In this document: piece by piece, positions 6,516 to 14,161 of the stretch
How the letters are laid out: every line of letters starts with the position of its first letter
Position numbering within the stretch: the first letter of the stretch is position 1
DNA from: Verrucomicrobiales bacterium
Lineage (GTDB): Bacteria; Verrucomicrobiota; Verrucomicrobiia; Verrucomicrobiales; DEV007
Assembly: GCA_021648365.1 (NCBI GenBank)
Contig: JAKISY010000102.1
Location: forward strand, 1 to 16,532
Length of the DNA: 16,532 bases
Reading direction: 5' to 3'
Translations under genes and position numbers: made by a program
The notes under the pieces: generated by a model
Databases searched by the model: none
What the model was told of the DNA's origin: nothing
The model's input: the letters and a program-made list of their open reading frames with translations, nothing else

Positions 6516-6846
6516 TCAATATCAGAACAGCCTCCAGCTAGCCTCGATGGTGCGTTGGGTGTTTTTGCTGGCAGTTTTCGGAGCCTTGGGGGCGAGCTTT
6601 GTTTATGTTCGCAATCGGCATGTGGCGAAAGGGGATGAGATCCGCGCGCATGAGTATGTGATTCGCGATATGGATCGGGAGATCGAAATGTTGGACTTGA
6701 GGATCGCCGCTCTTATGGATCGCAATGAACTGGCACGTCAGTTGTATCGTCACGATAGCGATTTGCGAGAAATCGAATCTTCGCAGGTGATCGCTTTGCG
6801 CTTGGGTGAAAAGAGCCCTGCTTCATCGATGGCAGCTAATCGCTAA
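6505..6846 (+). CDS. ftsL: FtsL-like divisome protein, one membrane span plus coiled coil
   Basis: FtsL is a small bitopic protein that, with FtsB and FtsQ, positions and activates the FtsW/FtsI septal synthase. Its sequence is poorly conserved, so the call rests on size, topology and position. The protein has 113 residues from ATG 6505: a short cytoplasmic tail, one membrane segment (about 14-35, 'LASMVRWVFLLAVFGALGASFVYV'-like in character), and then a charged heptad-rich helix (about 45-82) suited to a coiled coil. It sits exactly between rsmH and ftsI, the standard ftsL slot. The frame is open back to a TTG at 6448, but that start would overlap rsmH by 68 nt, while ATG 6505 overlaps by only 11. 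No good Shine-Dalgarno sequence precedes it, so coupling to rsmH translation is likely. Confidence 0.72.
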   Translation: MQNNQYQNSLQLASMVRWVFLLAVFGALGASFVYVRNRHVAKGDEIRAHEYVIRDMDREIEMLDLRIAALMDRNELARQLYRHDSDLREIESSQVIALRLGEKSPASSMAANR

Positions 6847-6895
6847 GCGGATGAGTGAGATGGATGAAAATGAGTGAATATCACTTAGCACGATA

Positions 6896-8752
6896 GTGAA
6901 AAAAGTAACCACCAACCCTGCCGGATTACGAACCAGAATGATGCTGGTTTGTGCTGCTATGATGGTGTTGTTCAGTATCTTGTCTGTCCGATTGGTTTAT
7001 GTGCAAATGGTGCAGCATCAGCACTATTCGGATGCGGCGGAGCGGGCGTATGTGCGTAAGGAAAAGTTACCAGCTTCGCGCGGGATGATCACGGACCGTA
7101 ATGGCGAATTGCTAGCGAGGAGCCAGACGGTTTACACTTTGTATGCAGATGCGTATCATTTGCGCTCTTATACGATTGGTTGTGTGGGGATCGCTGCGGC
7201 AGAGAAGATGGGGCCGCGAGCGGTGCGGCAGAAGTATTCGCATGAAGAGATCAAGGCGAAGTATTTGGAAAGGGTGTCGACTGTGTTGGCGGAGCCTTTG
7301 GGGATAGATCTGATCAAATTGCGTCAGTTGCTGCTGGCGAAGAAGCAGGGAGAGGTGATTTTGCTTAAGGGGCTGGAGGAGGATGAGCGCTGTCGTATCC
7401 TAGAGGTGATCAAAGGTGCGAGTGTGGGAGGTATTTATTTTAAAAGAAAAGCGCGTCGTTTTTATCCTAGCCCGAAAAACTTGACTCATGTGATCGGTTA
7501 TGTGAACGAAAAGGGGCAAGGCATGGAGGGGCTGGAGAAGTCTTTCGACCATCATATGAGGGGAGAGGACGGTTATCGTAATATCGAGCGCGACCGTCGT
7601 GGGCGCGAGATTTTGGCTTTTCGTCGCGAAACGGTGGAGCCTAGCGATGGCTTGAATGTCGAGCTAACGATTGATATGGGTTTGCAGGCTCGCTTAGAGA
7701 AGGTGGTGGAGGATGCATGGAATTTGTACACGCCTGAAAAAATGACGGCGGTGATCATGGATCCTTTTACGGGGGAGGTGTTGGCGATGGCGAGTCGTCC
7801 CCATTTTGATCTGAGCACTCGTAAAGGGAAACGTAAGAATATAGCGATTTCGGATATGTATGAGCCGGGATCGACCTTCAAGATGGTGGCCTTGTCGGCG
7901 GCATTAGAGAAGAGGGTGGTGAGCCCACATACGCCGATTTTTTGTGAATGGGGCGCTTATAGCAGTGCTGGTGTGTTGGTGAAAGATCACCACCCTTACG
8001 GAACGATGAGTGTTGAGGATTCGTTCATGAAGTCGAGCAATATCGCTATTTTTAAGGTGGCTAGGATGGTGGGTAAGAATACGTTTTTTGAATATATGCA
8101 GAAGTATGGTTTTGGTCGCAAGACGGATATCAGTCTGACCGGGGAGATTTCGGGACGTATTTTTCCACCAAAACAATGGAGTCGTCCTTCTTTTGCTAGC
8201 ATGTCGCGTGGTTATGAGGTGGGGGTGACACCTATTCAAATGGTGACGGCTTTGGGGGTAGTGGCGAATGGCGGTGAACTGATGAAACCTATGTTGGTCA
8301 GGAAAATAACGGATCGCAACGGGCGCACCGTGAAGAAGTTTGAGCCGCAGATTTTACACCGTGTGATCGGTGAAAAAACGGCACAGCAGATGCGCGATGC
8401 GATGGTGAAGGTGGTCTCTGATAAAGGCACGGCGAGGAGGGCTAAGGTGGAAGGTTATGTCGTGGGAGGTAAGACTGGCACCGCTCGCAAGGCGGCTCCT
8501 GGCGGTAAGGGTTATTTGCCTGGTCAGTATGTGGTTTCGTTCATGGGATTCTTACCTGCGGAGAATCCACAATTCACAGCTTTGGTGATGATCGACGACC
8601 CTCATGCTAAGGGGATCAAGCTTTACGGAGGAACGATTGCCGCGCCCGTTTTTGCTCGTTTGGCACAGGAGACGGTGAATTATTTGAATATTCCACCGAC
8701 TTTGCCGCAGACGGAACTGGCTTCAACGGATAAAAAAGGGGAAAGGAAATAA
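6896..8752 (+). CDS. ftsI: septal peptidoglycan transpeptidase FtsI (penicillin-binding protein 3 type)
   Basis: FtsI is the class B penicillin-binding protein that crosslinks septal peptidoglycan as partner of FtsW. The 618 residues show a membrane anchor at about 15-36, a pedestal beginning 'SRGMITDRNGELLA' (61-74), and a transpeptidase domain from about 255 with all three active-site motifs: S326-T-F-K329 ('EPGSTFK'), S380-S-N382 and K526-T-G-T529. 'ENPQFTALVMID' follows in its usual place. No PASTA repeats are present; the protein ends soon after the transpeptidase fold. The start is GTG 6896, since an in-frame TGA lies at 6875 and the next starts (ATG near 6938) would remove the cytoplasmic tail. 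The stop of a 10-codon reading frame overlaps the GTG by one base (TAGTG). FtsI rather than an elongation PBP2 is inferred from the dcw position between ftsL-like and murE genes. Confidence 0.95.
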   Translation: MKKVTTNPAGLRTRMMLVCAAMMVLFSILSVRLVYVQMVQHQHYSDAAERAYVRKEKLPASRGMITDRNGELLARSQTVYTLYADAYHLRSYTIGCVGIAAAEKMGPRAVRQKYSHEEIKAKYLERVSTVLAEPLGIDLIKLRQLLLAKKQGEVILLKGLEEDERCRILEVIKGASVGGIYFKRKARRFYPSPKNLTHVIGYVNEKGQGMEGLEKSFDHHMRGEDGYRNIERDRRGREILAFRRETVEPSDGLNVELTIDMGLQARLEKVVEDAWNLYTPEKMTAVIMDPFTGEVLAMASRPHFDLSTRKGKRKNIAISDMYEPGSTFKMVALSAALEKRVVSPHTPIFCEWGAYSSAGVLVKDHHPYGTMSVEDSFMKSSNIAIFKVARMVGKNTFFEYMQKYGFGRKTDISLTGEISGRIFPPKQWSRPSFASMSRGYEVGVTPIQMVTALGVVANGGELMKPMLVRKITDRNGRTVKKFEPQILHRVIGEKTAQQMRDAMVKVVSDKGTARRAKVEGYVVGGKTGTARKAAPGGKGYLPGQYVVSFMGFLPAENPQFTALVMIDDPHAKGIKLYGGTIAAPVFARLAQETVNYLNIPPTLPQTELASTDKKGERK

Positions 8753-8762
8753 TTTAATCAAG

Positions 8763-10355
8763 ATGCAACTTAAAGAATTGATAGAAGACTTATTCGTCAA
8801 GAGCACCAGTGGAACGCTGGCTGTTGATATTGAGCAGATTGCTTATGATTCTCGGCAGGTGACTGCGGGAAGTTTGTTTGTTGCCTTGCGTGGTGAGGAT
8901 GTGGACGGGCACCAGTTCATCGATCAAGCTGTGGCATCGGGAGCTGTGGCGGTGATGGCTGAGGACCCGCCACCACCAGATGCAAAAGTGCCTTGGGTGC
9001 AAGTGAAAAATAGCCGTGTGGCGATGGCGTTGGCTGCAGATGTTTTGTTTGGCGCACCTTCGGCGGATTTGGCAGTGGTGGGGATCACCGGAACGAATGG
9101 TAAAACTACAACTGCGTACCTGCTGCATCACTTGATGAAAAGCGTTTGGCATCGAAGCGGCTTGATCGGCACGACGGGTGTGGAGACAGGGGTGCAGTGG
9201 TTGAGCGCATCGCACACCACACCAGAATCGGTGGAGATTCAGAGTCTGCTTTCGCAGATGAGGGATGAGCAGTGTCGTGGCGCGGTGATGGAGGTGTCGT
9301 CGCATGGTTTGGCACAGCATCGTGTCGATGGTGTGCGCTATGCTGTTGGGGTGTTCACTAATCTAAGCCAGGACCACCTCGATTACCATGGCAACATGGA
9401 GAGCTATTTTCTTGCTAAAAAGAGGTTGTTTGATTTGATGTCCACGCAGCGGCGTTCGGGTTTGGATGGAGACCAGCCGGTGATGGTGGTGAATGGGGAC
9501 GATAGTTTTGGCAGACGTCTGGTTGATATCGGATTTCCTAAATTGGAGGTGCTGACCTATGGTATGGGAGCCTCCTGTGACTTTCGGGCATCCAATGTGC
9601 GTTCGACTTTAGACGGCACGGTTTTCCAGTTAGAAATGAAGGGGCGTTCGATGTTGGTACGCACTCCTTTGATCGGTCGTTTTAATGTTTATAACACTTT
9701 GGCAGCCTTGGCAGCGGCTCAGGGCTTGAATCTTAATTTGAGGGAAGCGGTGGCTAATTTGGCGAATGCTCCTCAGATTCCAGGTCGATTGGAATCGGTG
9801 AGCGGACGGCAGACTAACTTTCGAGTTTATGTGGATTATGCGCATACTCCGGATGCGATCGAAAAAGCCCTGACTACTTTGCGAGAGCTGAAGCCTGAGC
9901 GCATCATCACGGTGTTTGGTTGTGGCGGAGATCGCGATCGCGATAAACGTCCTTTGATGGGGCGTGCGGTGGAGCAGTTGAGCGATGTGGCGATAGTCAC
10001 TTCAGATAATCCGCGCACTGAATCTGCTGAGGATATCATAGCGCAAGTGGTGGCGGGTATGGGGCAGCGACGCTATCAAGTGATCGAGGATCGTCGCAAG
10101 GCGATCCGTGCGGCGATTGACATGGCAGGGGCTAGGGACATCGTTTTGATCGCGGGTAAAGGGCATGAGGACTATCAAGAAATCAATGGAGTTAGGCATG
10201 ATTTTGATGACAGGAAAATGGCGCGCAACTATATCGCAGCTACGGTAGAGGATCGGGCGGCGGAGATCGAAGCTGAGCGTTTGGAAGAAGAGCTCGCGGC
10301 GCAGGAAGCTGATGAAGCGCAGCGCATTGAAGACGACGGGAGGGATGTGAGGTGA
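8763..10355 (+). CDS. murE: UDP-MurNAc-tripeptide synthetase MurE, meso-diaminopimelate type
   Basis: MurE is a cytoplasmic ATP-dependent ligase that adds the third residue to UDP-MurNAc-L-Ala-D-Glu. The 530-residue protein has the nucleotide loop G110-TNGKTT116, 'HTTPES' (151-156), 'EVSSHGL' (177-183), 'DHLDYHG' and the probable carbamoylated lysine K219 in 'YFLAKKRLF'. It also has 'VDYAHTPDA' (357-365), 'GCGGDRD' (386-392) and 'GKGHEDYQ' (465-472). D415-N-P-R418 is the motif known to select meso-diaminopimelate rather than lysine, so the peptidoglycan is probably of the Gram-negative A1gamma type. Oddly, the last 35 residues (496-530) form an acidic, probably helical tail with 15 Asp/Glu, absent from typical MurE proteins of about 490 residues. 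It starts with ATG 10 nt after ftsI. The stop overlaps the GTG of murF, implying coupled translation. Confidence 0.96.
   Translation: MQLKELIEDLFVKSTSGTLAVDIEQIAYDSRQVTAGSLFVALRGEDVDGHQFIDQAVASGAVAVMAEDPPPPDAKVPWVQVKNSRVAMALAADVLFGAPSADLAVVGITGTNGKTTTAYLLHHLMKSVWHRSGLIGTTGVETGVQWLSASHTTPESVEIQSLLSQMRDEQCRGAVMEVSSHGLAQHRVDGVRYAVGVFTNLSQDHLDYHGNMESYFLAKKRLFDLMSTQRRSGLDGDQPVMVVNGDDSFGRRLVDIGFPKLEVLTYGMGASCDFRASNVRSTLDGTVFQLEMKGRSMLVRTPLIGRFNVYNTLAALAAAQGLNLNLREAVANLANAPQIPGRLESVSGRQTNFRVYVDYAHTPDAIEKALTTLRELKPERIITVFGCGGDRDRDKRPLMGRAVEQLSDVAIVTSDNPRTESAEDIIAQVVAGMGQRRYQVIEDRRKAIRAAIDMAGARDIVLIAGKGHEDYQEINGVRHDFDDRKMARNYIAATVEDRAAEIEAERLEEELAAQEADEAQRIEDDGRDVR
10339..10343 (+). promoter_or_regulatory. 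strong ribosome binding site for murF
   Basis: GGAGG, inside GGGAGGG, lies 8 nt before GTG 10352, within the 3' end of murE. It supports the GTG start and independent reinitiation on murF. Most other genes here lack so clear a site. Confidence 0.7.
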
Positions 10356-11719
10356 AGTCTTTGCCGCTGAGTGTGATCACTGCGATGAGCGGGGGAGCCT
10401 TGATTCAAGGTTGCCCAGCTGAGGCTGTGTCAGGGGTAGGGAAGGACAGCCGGGCAGTGGAGTCGGGGAGCTTGTATGTGGCGTTGTCTGGGGAGAATTT
10501 TAACGGTCATCAATTTATCAAACAAGCAGAAGAGCAGGGGGCTGTAGCGGTGTTGGTGAGTGAATTGACGGCAAGCAGTGAGCAGTTGTCTGGTGGGGTG
10601 ATCCATGTGAAGGATACGCTGTCCGCGATGCAAGAATTGGCGCGAAATTATCGTAAGAGCTTGAGCGATTTTCAGGTGGTGGCAGTGACGGGCAGTAATG
10701 GCAAAACGAGCACTAAGGATTTTATCACCTCGATTTTAAAGTTGACCGGAGGAGTCAGCGCGACCTTGGGTAATTTGAATAACCATATTGGCTTGCCGTT
10801 GACGATTCTATCAACGGACGAGGATGACCGGGTAGGGGTTTGGGAGATGGGTATGAGTCATCCGGGAGAGATCGAGGTGTTGGCGGAGATCGCGGGGCCA
10901 GATATCGGAGTGATCACTAATATCGGGGTGGCGCATTTGGAACACATGGGATCACGCGAAGCGATTGCTTTAGAAAAAGGCATGTTAGCAGAGAGCTTGC
11001 CACAGGATGGCTGGTTGATCATGCCGGAGCAAGACGAGTTCACTAGCGGCATCGCAGCGCGTACTCGGGCGAAGTTGTTGACGGTTGGAATTGACTGTGG
11101 TGATTTGCAAGCTCAGGATTTGATCGAAAGCGCGGCTGGCACTCAATTTAAGATCGTGGATAATGTGGGCGCAGTGATTGAGGTTGAGATTTCGGTGCCA
11201 GGTAGGCACATGGTGGTGAATGCTCTGCTAGCGGCGGCCGTTGCCAAGGTGATGCAAGTAGATGAGAGCTTGGTGGCTAAAGGCTTGAGTAGCACCCAAC
11301 TGACCAGTGGTCGATTGCAGCAGCGACAGATCAATGGGCTAGATATTTTAGATGACAGCTACAATGCCAATCCCGACTCGATGGCAGCAGCTTTGCAAAC
11401 TTTGGCGACCTTGCCATGTGAAGGCAGGCGTTGTGCGGCTTTGGGAGTGATGGCGGAATTGGGCGATCAGGCGGCAACCGAACATAGCGCTTTGGCAACA
11501 GAGGTGGCGGAGGCTGGGGTTGAACTTTTGGTGACAGTGGGGGAGTTGCCCGGATTGATCGGCGAGGGTTTGCAGGGGAAGATAGAAGTGAGAAATTTTG
11601 CAGATTGTGATCAAGCTGGACAGTTTTTAAAAGAGACGCTTGAGCAAGGTGATTTGTTACTGGTGAAAGGTAGCCGGTCTGCAGGTATGGAAAAAGTGAT
11701 CGAAAGGCTGAAAGACTGA
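10352..11719 (+). CDS. murF: UDP-MurNAc-tripeptide:D-Ala-D-Ala ligase MurF
   Basis: MurF is the last cytoplasmic amino-acid ligase of the pathway and joins D-Ala-D-Ala to the UDP-MurNAc tripeptide using ATP. The 455 residues have the usual three domains. The N-terminal part has 'KDSRAVESGSLYVALSGENFNGHQF'-type sequence (31-55). The central domain has the nucleotide loop G114-SNGKTS120, 'GNLNNHIGLPLT' (140-151), 'WEMGMSHPGEI' (164-174), 'TNIGVAHLEHMGS' (189-201) and the probable carbamoylated K209 in 'LEKGML'. The C-terminal domain starts with 'LDDSYNANPDSM' (333-344) and ends with 'LLVKGSRSAGME'. The length is normal and no motif is missing. The GTG start overlaps the murE stop and has GGAGG 8 nt upstream. 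The stop TGA shares one base with the ATG of mraY (TGATG), so MurF and MraY are probably made in a coupled way. Confidence 0.96.
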   Translation: MKSLPLSVITAMSGGALIQGCPAEAVSGVGKDSRAVESGSLYVALSGENFNGHQFIKQAEEQGAVAVLVSELTASSEQLSGGVIHVKDTLSAMQELARNYRKSLSDFQVVAVTGSNGKTSTKDFITSILKLTGGVSATLGNLNNHIGLPLTILSTDEDDRVGVWEMGMSHPGEIEVLAEIAGPDIGVITNIGVAHLEHMGSREAIALEKGMLAESLPQDGWLIMPEQDEFTSGIAARTRAKLLTVGIDCGDLQAQDLIESAAGTQFKIVDNVGAVIEVEISVPGRHMVVNALLAAAVAKVMQVDESLVAKGLSSTQLTSGRLQQRQINGLDILDDSYNANPDSMAAALQTLATLPCEGRRCAALGVMAELGDQAATEHSALATEVAEAGVELLVTVGELPGLIGEGLQGKIEVRNFADCDQAGQFLKETLEQGDLLLVKGSRSAGMEKVIERLKD

Positions 11720-12819
11720 TGTTGTATTATTTACATGAATGGAGTGAACATTTCTCTGCTTTGAGATTATTCGAAGCGCAGACTTTTCGTGTCGCGGGGG
11801 CCTGTATCAGCGCTTTTCTGATGTGTTTGTTATTGGGCGAGCGGGTGATTTTGAAGTTGATCTCGTTGAAGGCCGGACAACCTATTCGTCAGGCTAGTGA
11901 GGTGCATAAATTGGCTGAATTGCATGGAGGTAAAGGAGGCACTCCAACGATGGGTGGGGTGCTGTTGATTGGCTCGGTGATTGTGGCGACTTTGCTGTGG
12001 GCGCGGCTCGATAACCCAATGATTTGGGCGGTGCTGTTCGTTGGGGCAGGCATGGCAGCTTTGGGATTTGTCGATGATTATCTGAAAGTTACTAAAAAAA
12101 CTTCAGAGGGGGTGCATGGCAAAGTAAAGCTGTTGGTGCAGCTTTTGATATCGGTGGTGGCTATTCGTTATTTAGCGGTGCACCCTGAAACGGCAGAGCA
12201 TATGAAGCAGTTGTATGTGCCGTTTTTCAAAGAACCTGTGATCAACGACATGGGCTGGTTTGCCTATGTGTTCATGGCGATTGTGATCGTGGGTTGCTCG
12301 AATGCGGTGAATCTGACCGATGGTTTGGATGGTCTGGCGACGGGGTGCATGATTTCTTCAGCGATGGCGTATGCTTTGTTTACTTATGTGACGGGTCATG
12401 CGGTGATCGCTAATTATTTATTGATCCCTCATCTTGCGCATGTGGGTGAGTTGACGGTGATCTGTGCGGCGATGGTGGGAGCGGGATTGGGGTTCATGTG
12501 GTTCAACTGCCATCCTGCTCAAGTGTTCATGGGAGATACGGGGTCGTTATCGATTGGCGGTTTGCTGGCGATGATCGCGATCTGCGCTAAGCAGGAGGTT
12601 TTGTTGGTGATCGTAGGCGGGGTGTTTGTGCTGGAGGCGGTTTCGGTGATCTTGCAGGTGTTGAGCTTTAAGCTCACGGGCAAGCGCATTTTTAGAATGG
12701 CTCCCATTCACCATCACTTTGAGCTGATGGGCTGGAAAGAGAGTAAAGTGATCACTCGTTTTTGGATTGTATCGATCATGTTTGCGATGTTGGGATTGAT
12801 GACTTTGAAGATTCGTTAA
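11719..12819 (+). CDS. mraY: phospho-MurNAc-pentapeptide transferase MraY
   Basis: MraY is an integral membrane enzyme that transfers phospho-MurNAc-pentapeptide from UDP to undecaprenyl phosphate, making lipid I. The 366-residue protein is largely hydrophobic, consistent with ten membrane helices. Family motifs are all present: 'GGKGGTPTMGG' (70-80), the aspartate pair in 'GFVDDYLKV' (D119, D120), 'NAVNLTDGLDGLATG' (195-209), 'VFMGDTGSLSIGG' (269-281, with the metal-binding Asp at 273) and the HHH block 'APIHHHFELMGW' (328-339). The length matches the bacterial family. The start ATG overlaps the murF stop by one base. There is no Shine-Dalgarno sequence at normal distance, so initiation probably depends on ribosomes finishing murF. 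murD follows after a 1-nt gap. Confidence 0.97.
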   Translation: MLYYLHEWSEHFSALRLFEAQTFRVAGACISAFLMCLLLGERVILKLISLKAGQPIRQASEVHKLAELHGGKGGTPTMGGVLLIGSVIVATLLWARLDNPMIWAVLFVGAGMAALGFVDDYLKVTKKTSEGVHGKVKLLVQLLISVVAIRYLAVHPETAEHMKQLYVPFFKEPVINDMGWFAYVFMAIVIVGCSNAVNLTDGLDGLATGCMISSAMAYALFTYVTGHAVIANYLLIPHLAHVGELTVICAAMVGAGLGFMWFNCHPAQVFMGDTGSLSIGGLLAMIAICAKQEVLLVIVGGVFVLEAVSVILQVLSFKLTGKRIFRMAPIHHHFELMGWKESKVITRFWIVSIMFAMLGLMTLKIR

Positions 12820-12820
12820 A

Positions 12821-14161
12821 ATGAAAGACCAAGGTAAAAAAATAGCTGTGTTAGGAGCGGGAGCGAGTGGTATCGCTGCTGCTCGCTTGGCTATGGCCGG
12901 CGGCGCCTTGGTTTGTATTTTTGACACCGCACCAGCGGAGAGCTTTGCTGACCGTCATGCTGAACTGCGGCAGTCGGGTATTGAAATGCGCTGTGGGCAG
13001 GATGCTTTGCAGGCGCCGGAAGATCTTGATTTGATCGTGCTTAGCCCAGGCATTGCACGGGATACGGTTTTAGTGAAAAACTTCCTGGCGACTGGCACGA
13101 CGATGGTGGGTGAAATCGAATTTGCCTTTCAGCGTGATCAACGTCCGGTAGTGGCGATCACGGGCACCAATGGGAAAACGACGACGACCGAATTATTGAC
13201 GCATTTATTGACGGCTAATGGCAAGCCGGCTGTGGCGGCGGGTAATTACGGCAAACCTTATTCGGAAGTGGTGTTGGAGCAGGGGGACTGGGAAGTGGTG
13301 GTGCTCGAAGTCAGTTCGTTTCAGTTGGAGGAGATCGACAGCTTCCATCCGCAAGTCAGTGTGTGGATGAATTTCGCGCCTGACCACATGGATCGTTACC
13401 ATCATTTAGAGGACTATCGTCAGGCTAAGTTGAGGATTTTTGAAAATCAGCAAGCGGAGGACACGGCGATTGTAAAAGCTGGGGAAGAGGTCGGAGAGCT
13501 TAAGGCGCGCCGCATGGATTTCAGTGCCTTTGGAGAGCAGGCAGATTTCACTTATGACGAGGGCAAGATTTTATACCATGGAGAGCCTGTAGCGGACTTT
13601 CGATTGAGCCAACTGCATGGTAGGCACAATGCTGAGAATGTCATGGCTGCCATGGCAGCGGCATCTGTGATGGGGGTAAAATGGGAGTCGATGCAACAGG
13701 CACTACAAGATTATGTGCCGCCAGCACATCGTTGTGAAAAAGTGGGAGAAGTGGATGGAGTGAGTTTTGTGAATGATTCTAAAGCGACCAATTTGCATGC
13801 TTTGGAGAGTTCCCTGCGAGGTCAAGAGGCGCCAGTCGTTTTGATCGTGGGCGGTAAGGATAAGGGATTGGATTACAGCGAAATCACGCAGGCAGTGGAG
13901 AAGCAAGTGAAACACGTTTTTGCCATCGGGGAGATGGGAGAAAGGATCGTGGAGCTGTGGAGTGAGCGCTTACCCTGCGTAAAAAAGCAATCCTTAGAGC
14001 AGGCGGTCATGGCAGCTTTCAAGGTGGCGGAAAAAGGGCAGGTGGTGCTGTTTTCGCCAGGCACGTCCTCTTTCGACATGTTCAGCGGTTACGTTGAGCG
14101 CGGGGAAAATTTTAGAAACATCATCAACCAGATCATAACCCAACAAGGAGAACTAGTATGA
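12821..14161 (+). CDS. murD: UDP-MurNAc-L-Ala:D-Glu ligase MurD
   Basis: MurD adds D-glutamate to UDP-MurNAc-L-alanine, an ATP-dependent cytoplasmic step preceding MurE. The 446 residues show an N-terminal nucleotide-sugar-binding fold starting 'KIAVLGAGASGIAAARLA' (7-24), with 'VLSPGIA' (73-79). The ATPase domain carries G115-TNGKTT121, 'LEVSSFQLEEID' (162-173), 'DHMDRYHHLEDYRQAKLRIF' (188-207; K203 is the probable carbamoylated lysine) and 'GRHNAENVMAA' (266-276). The C-terminal domain has 'HRCE' (302-305), 'NDSKATN' (317-323), 'VGGKDKG' (342-348) and, near the end, 'SPGTSSFDMF'. Length and motifs are normal. It starts 1 nt after mraY and its last four bases (ATGA) overlap the start of the LysM gene. 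Confidence 0.96.
   Translation: MKDQGKKIAVLGAGASGIAAARLAMAGGALVCIFDTAPAESFADRHAELRQSGIEMRCGQDALQAPEDLDLIVLSPGIARDTVLVKNFLATGTTMVGEIEFAFQRDQRPVVAITGTNGKTTTTELLTHLLTANGKPAVAAGNYGKPYSEVVLEQGDWEVVVLEVSSFQLEEIDSFHPQVSVWMNFAPDHMDRYHHLEDYRQAKLRIFENQQAEDTAIVKAGEEVGELKARRMDFSAFGEQADFTYDEGKILYHGEPVADFRLSQLHGRHNAENVMAAMAAASVMGVKWESMQQALQDYVPPAHRCEKVGEVDGVSFVNDSKATNLHALESSLRGQEAPVVLIVGGKDKGLDYSEITQAVEKQVKHVFAIGEMGERIVELWSERLPCVKKQSLEQAVMAAFKVAEKGQVVLFSPGTSSFDMFSGYVERGENFRNIINQIITQQGELV
14145..14150 (+). promoter_or_regulatory. strong ribosome binding site for the LysM gene
   Basis: AAGGAG lies 7 nt before ATG 14158 and inside the 3' end of murD. It is the best Shine-Dalgarno match seen in the window, so the LysM protein may be made at a high rate compared with its neighbours. 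Confidence 0.75.

Noticed and set aside
6896..8752. PASTA domains in the penicillin-binding protein, which would suggest an SpoVD/PBP2x type
   Set aside because: After the KTGT motif only about 90 residues remain, all needed for the transpeptidase fold; no PASTA-like repeat is visible.
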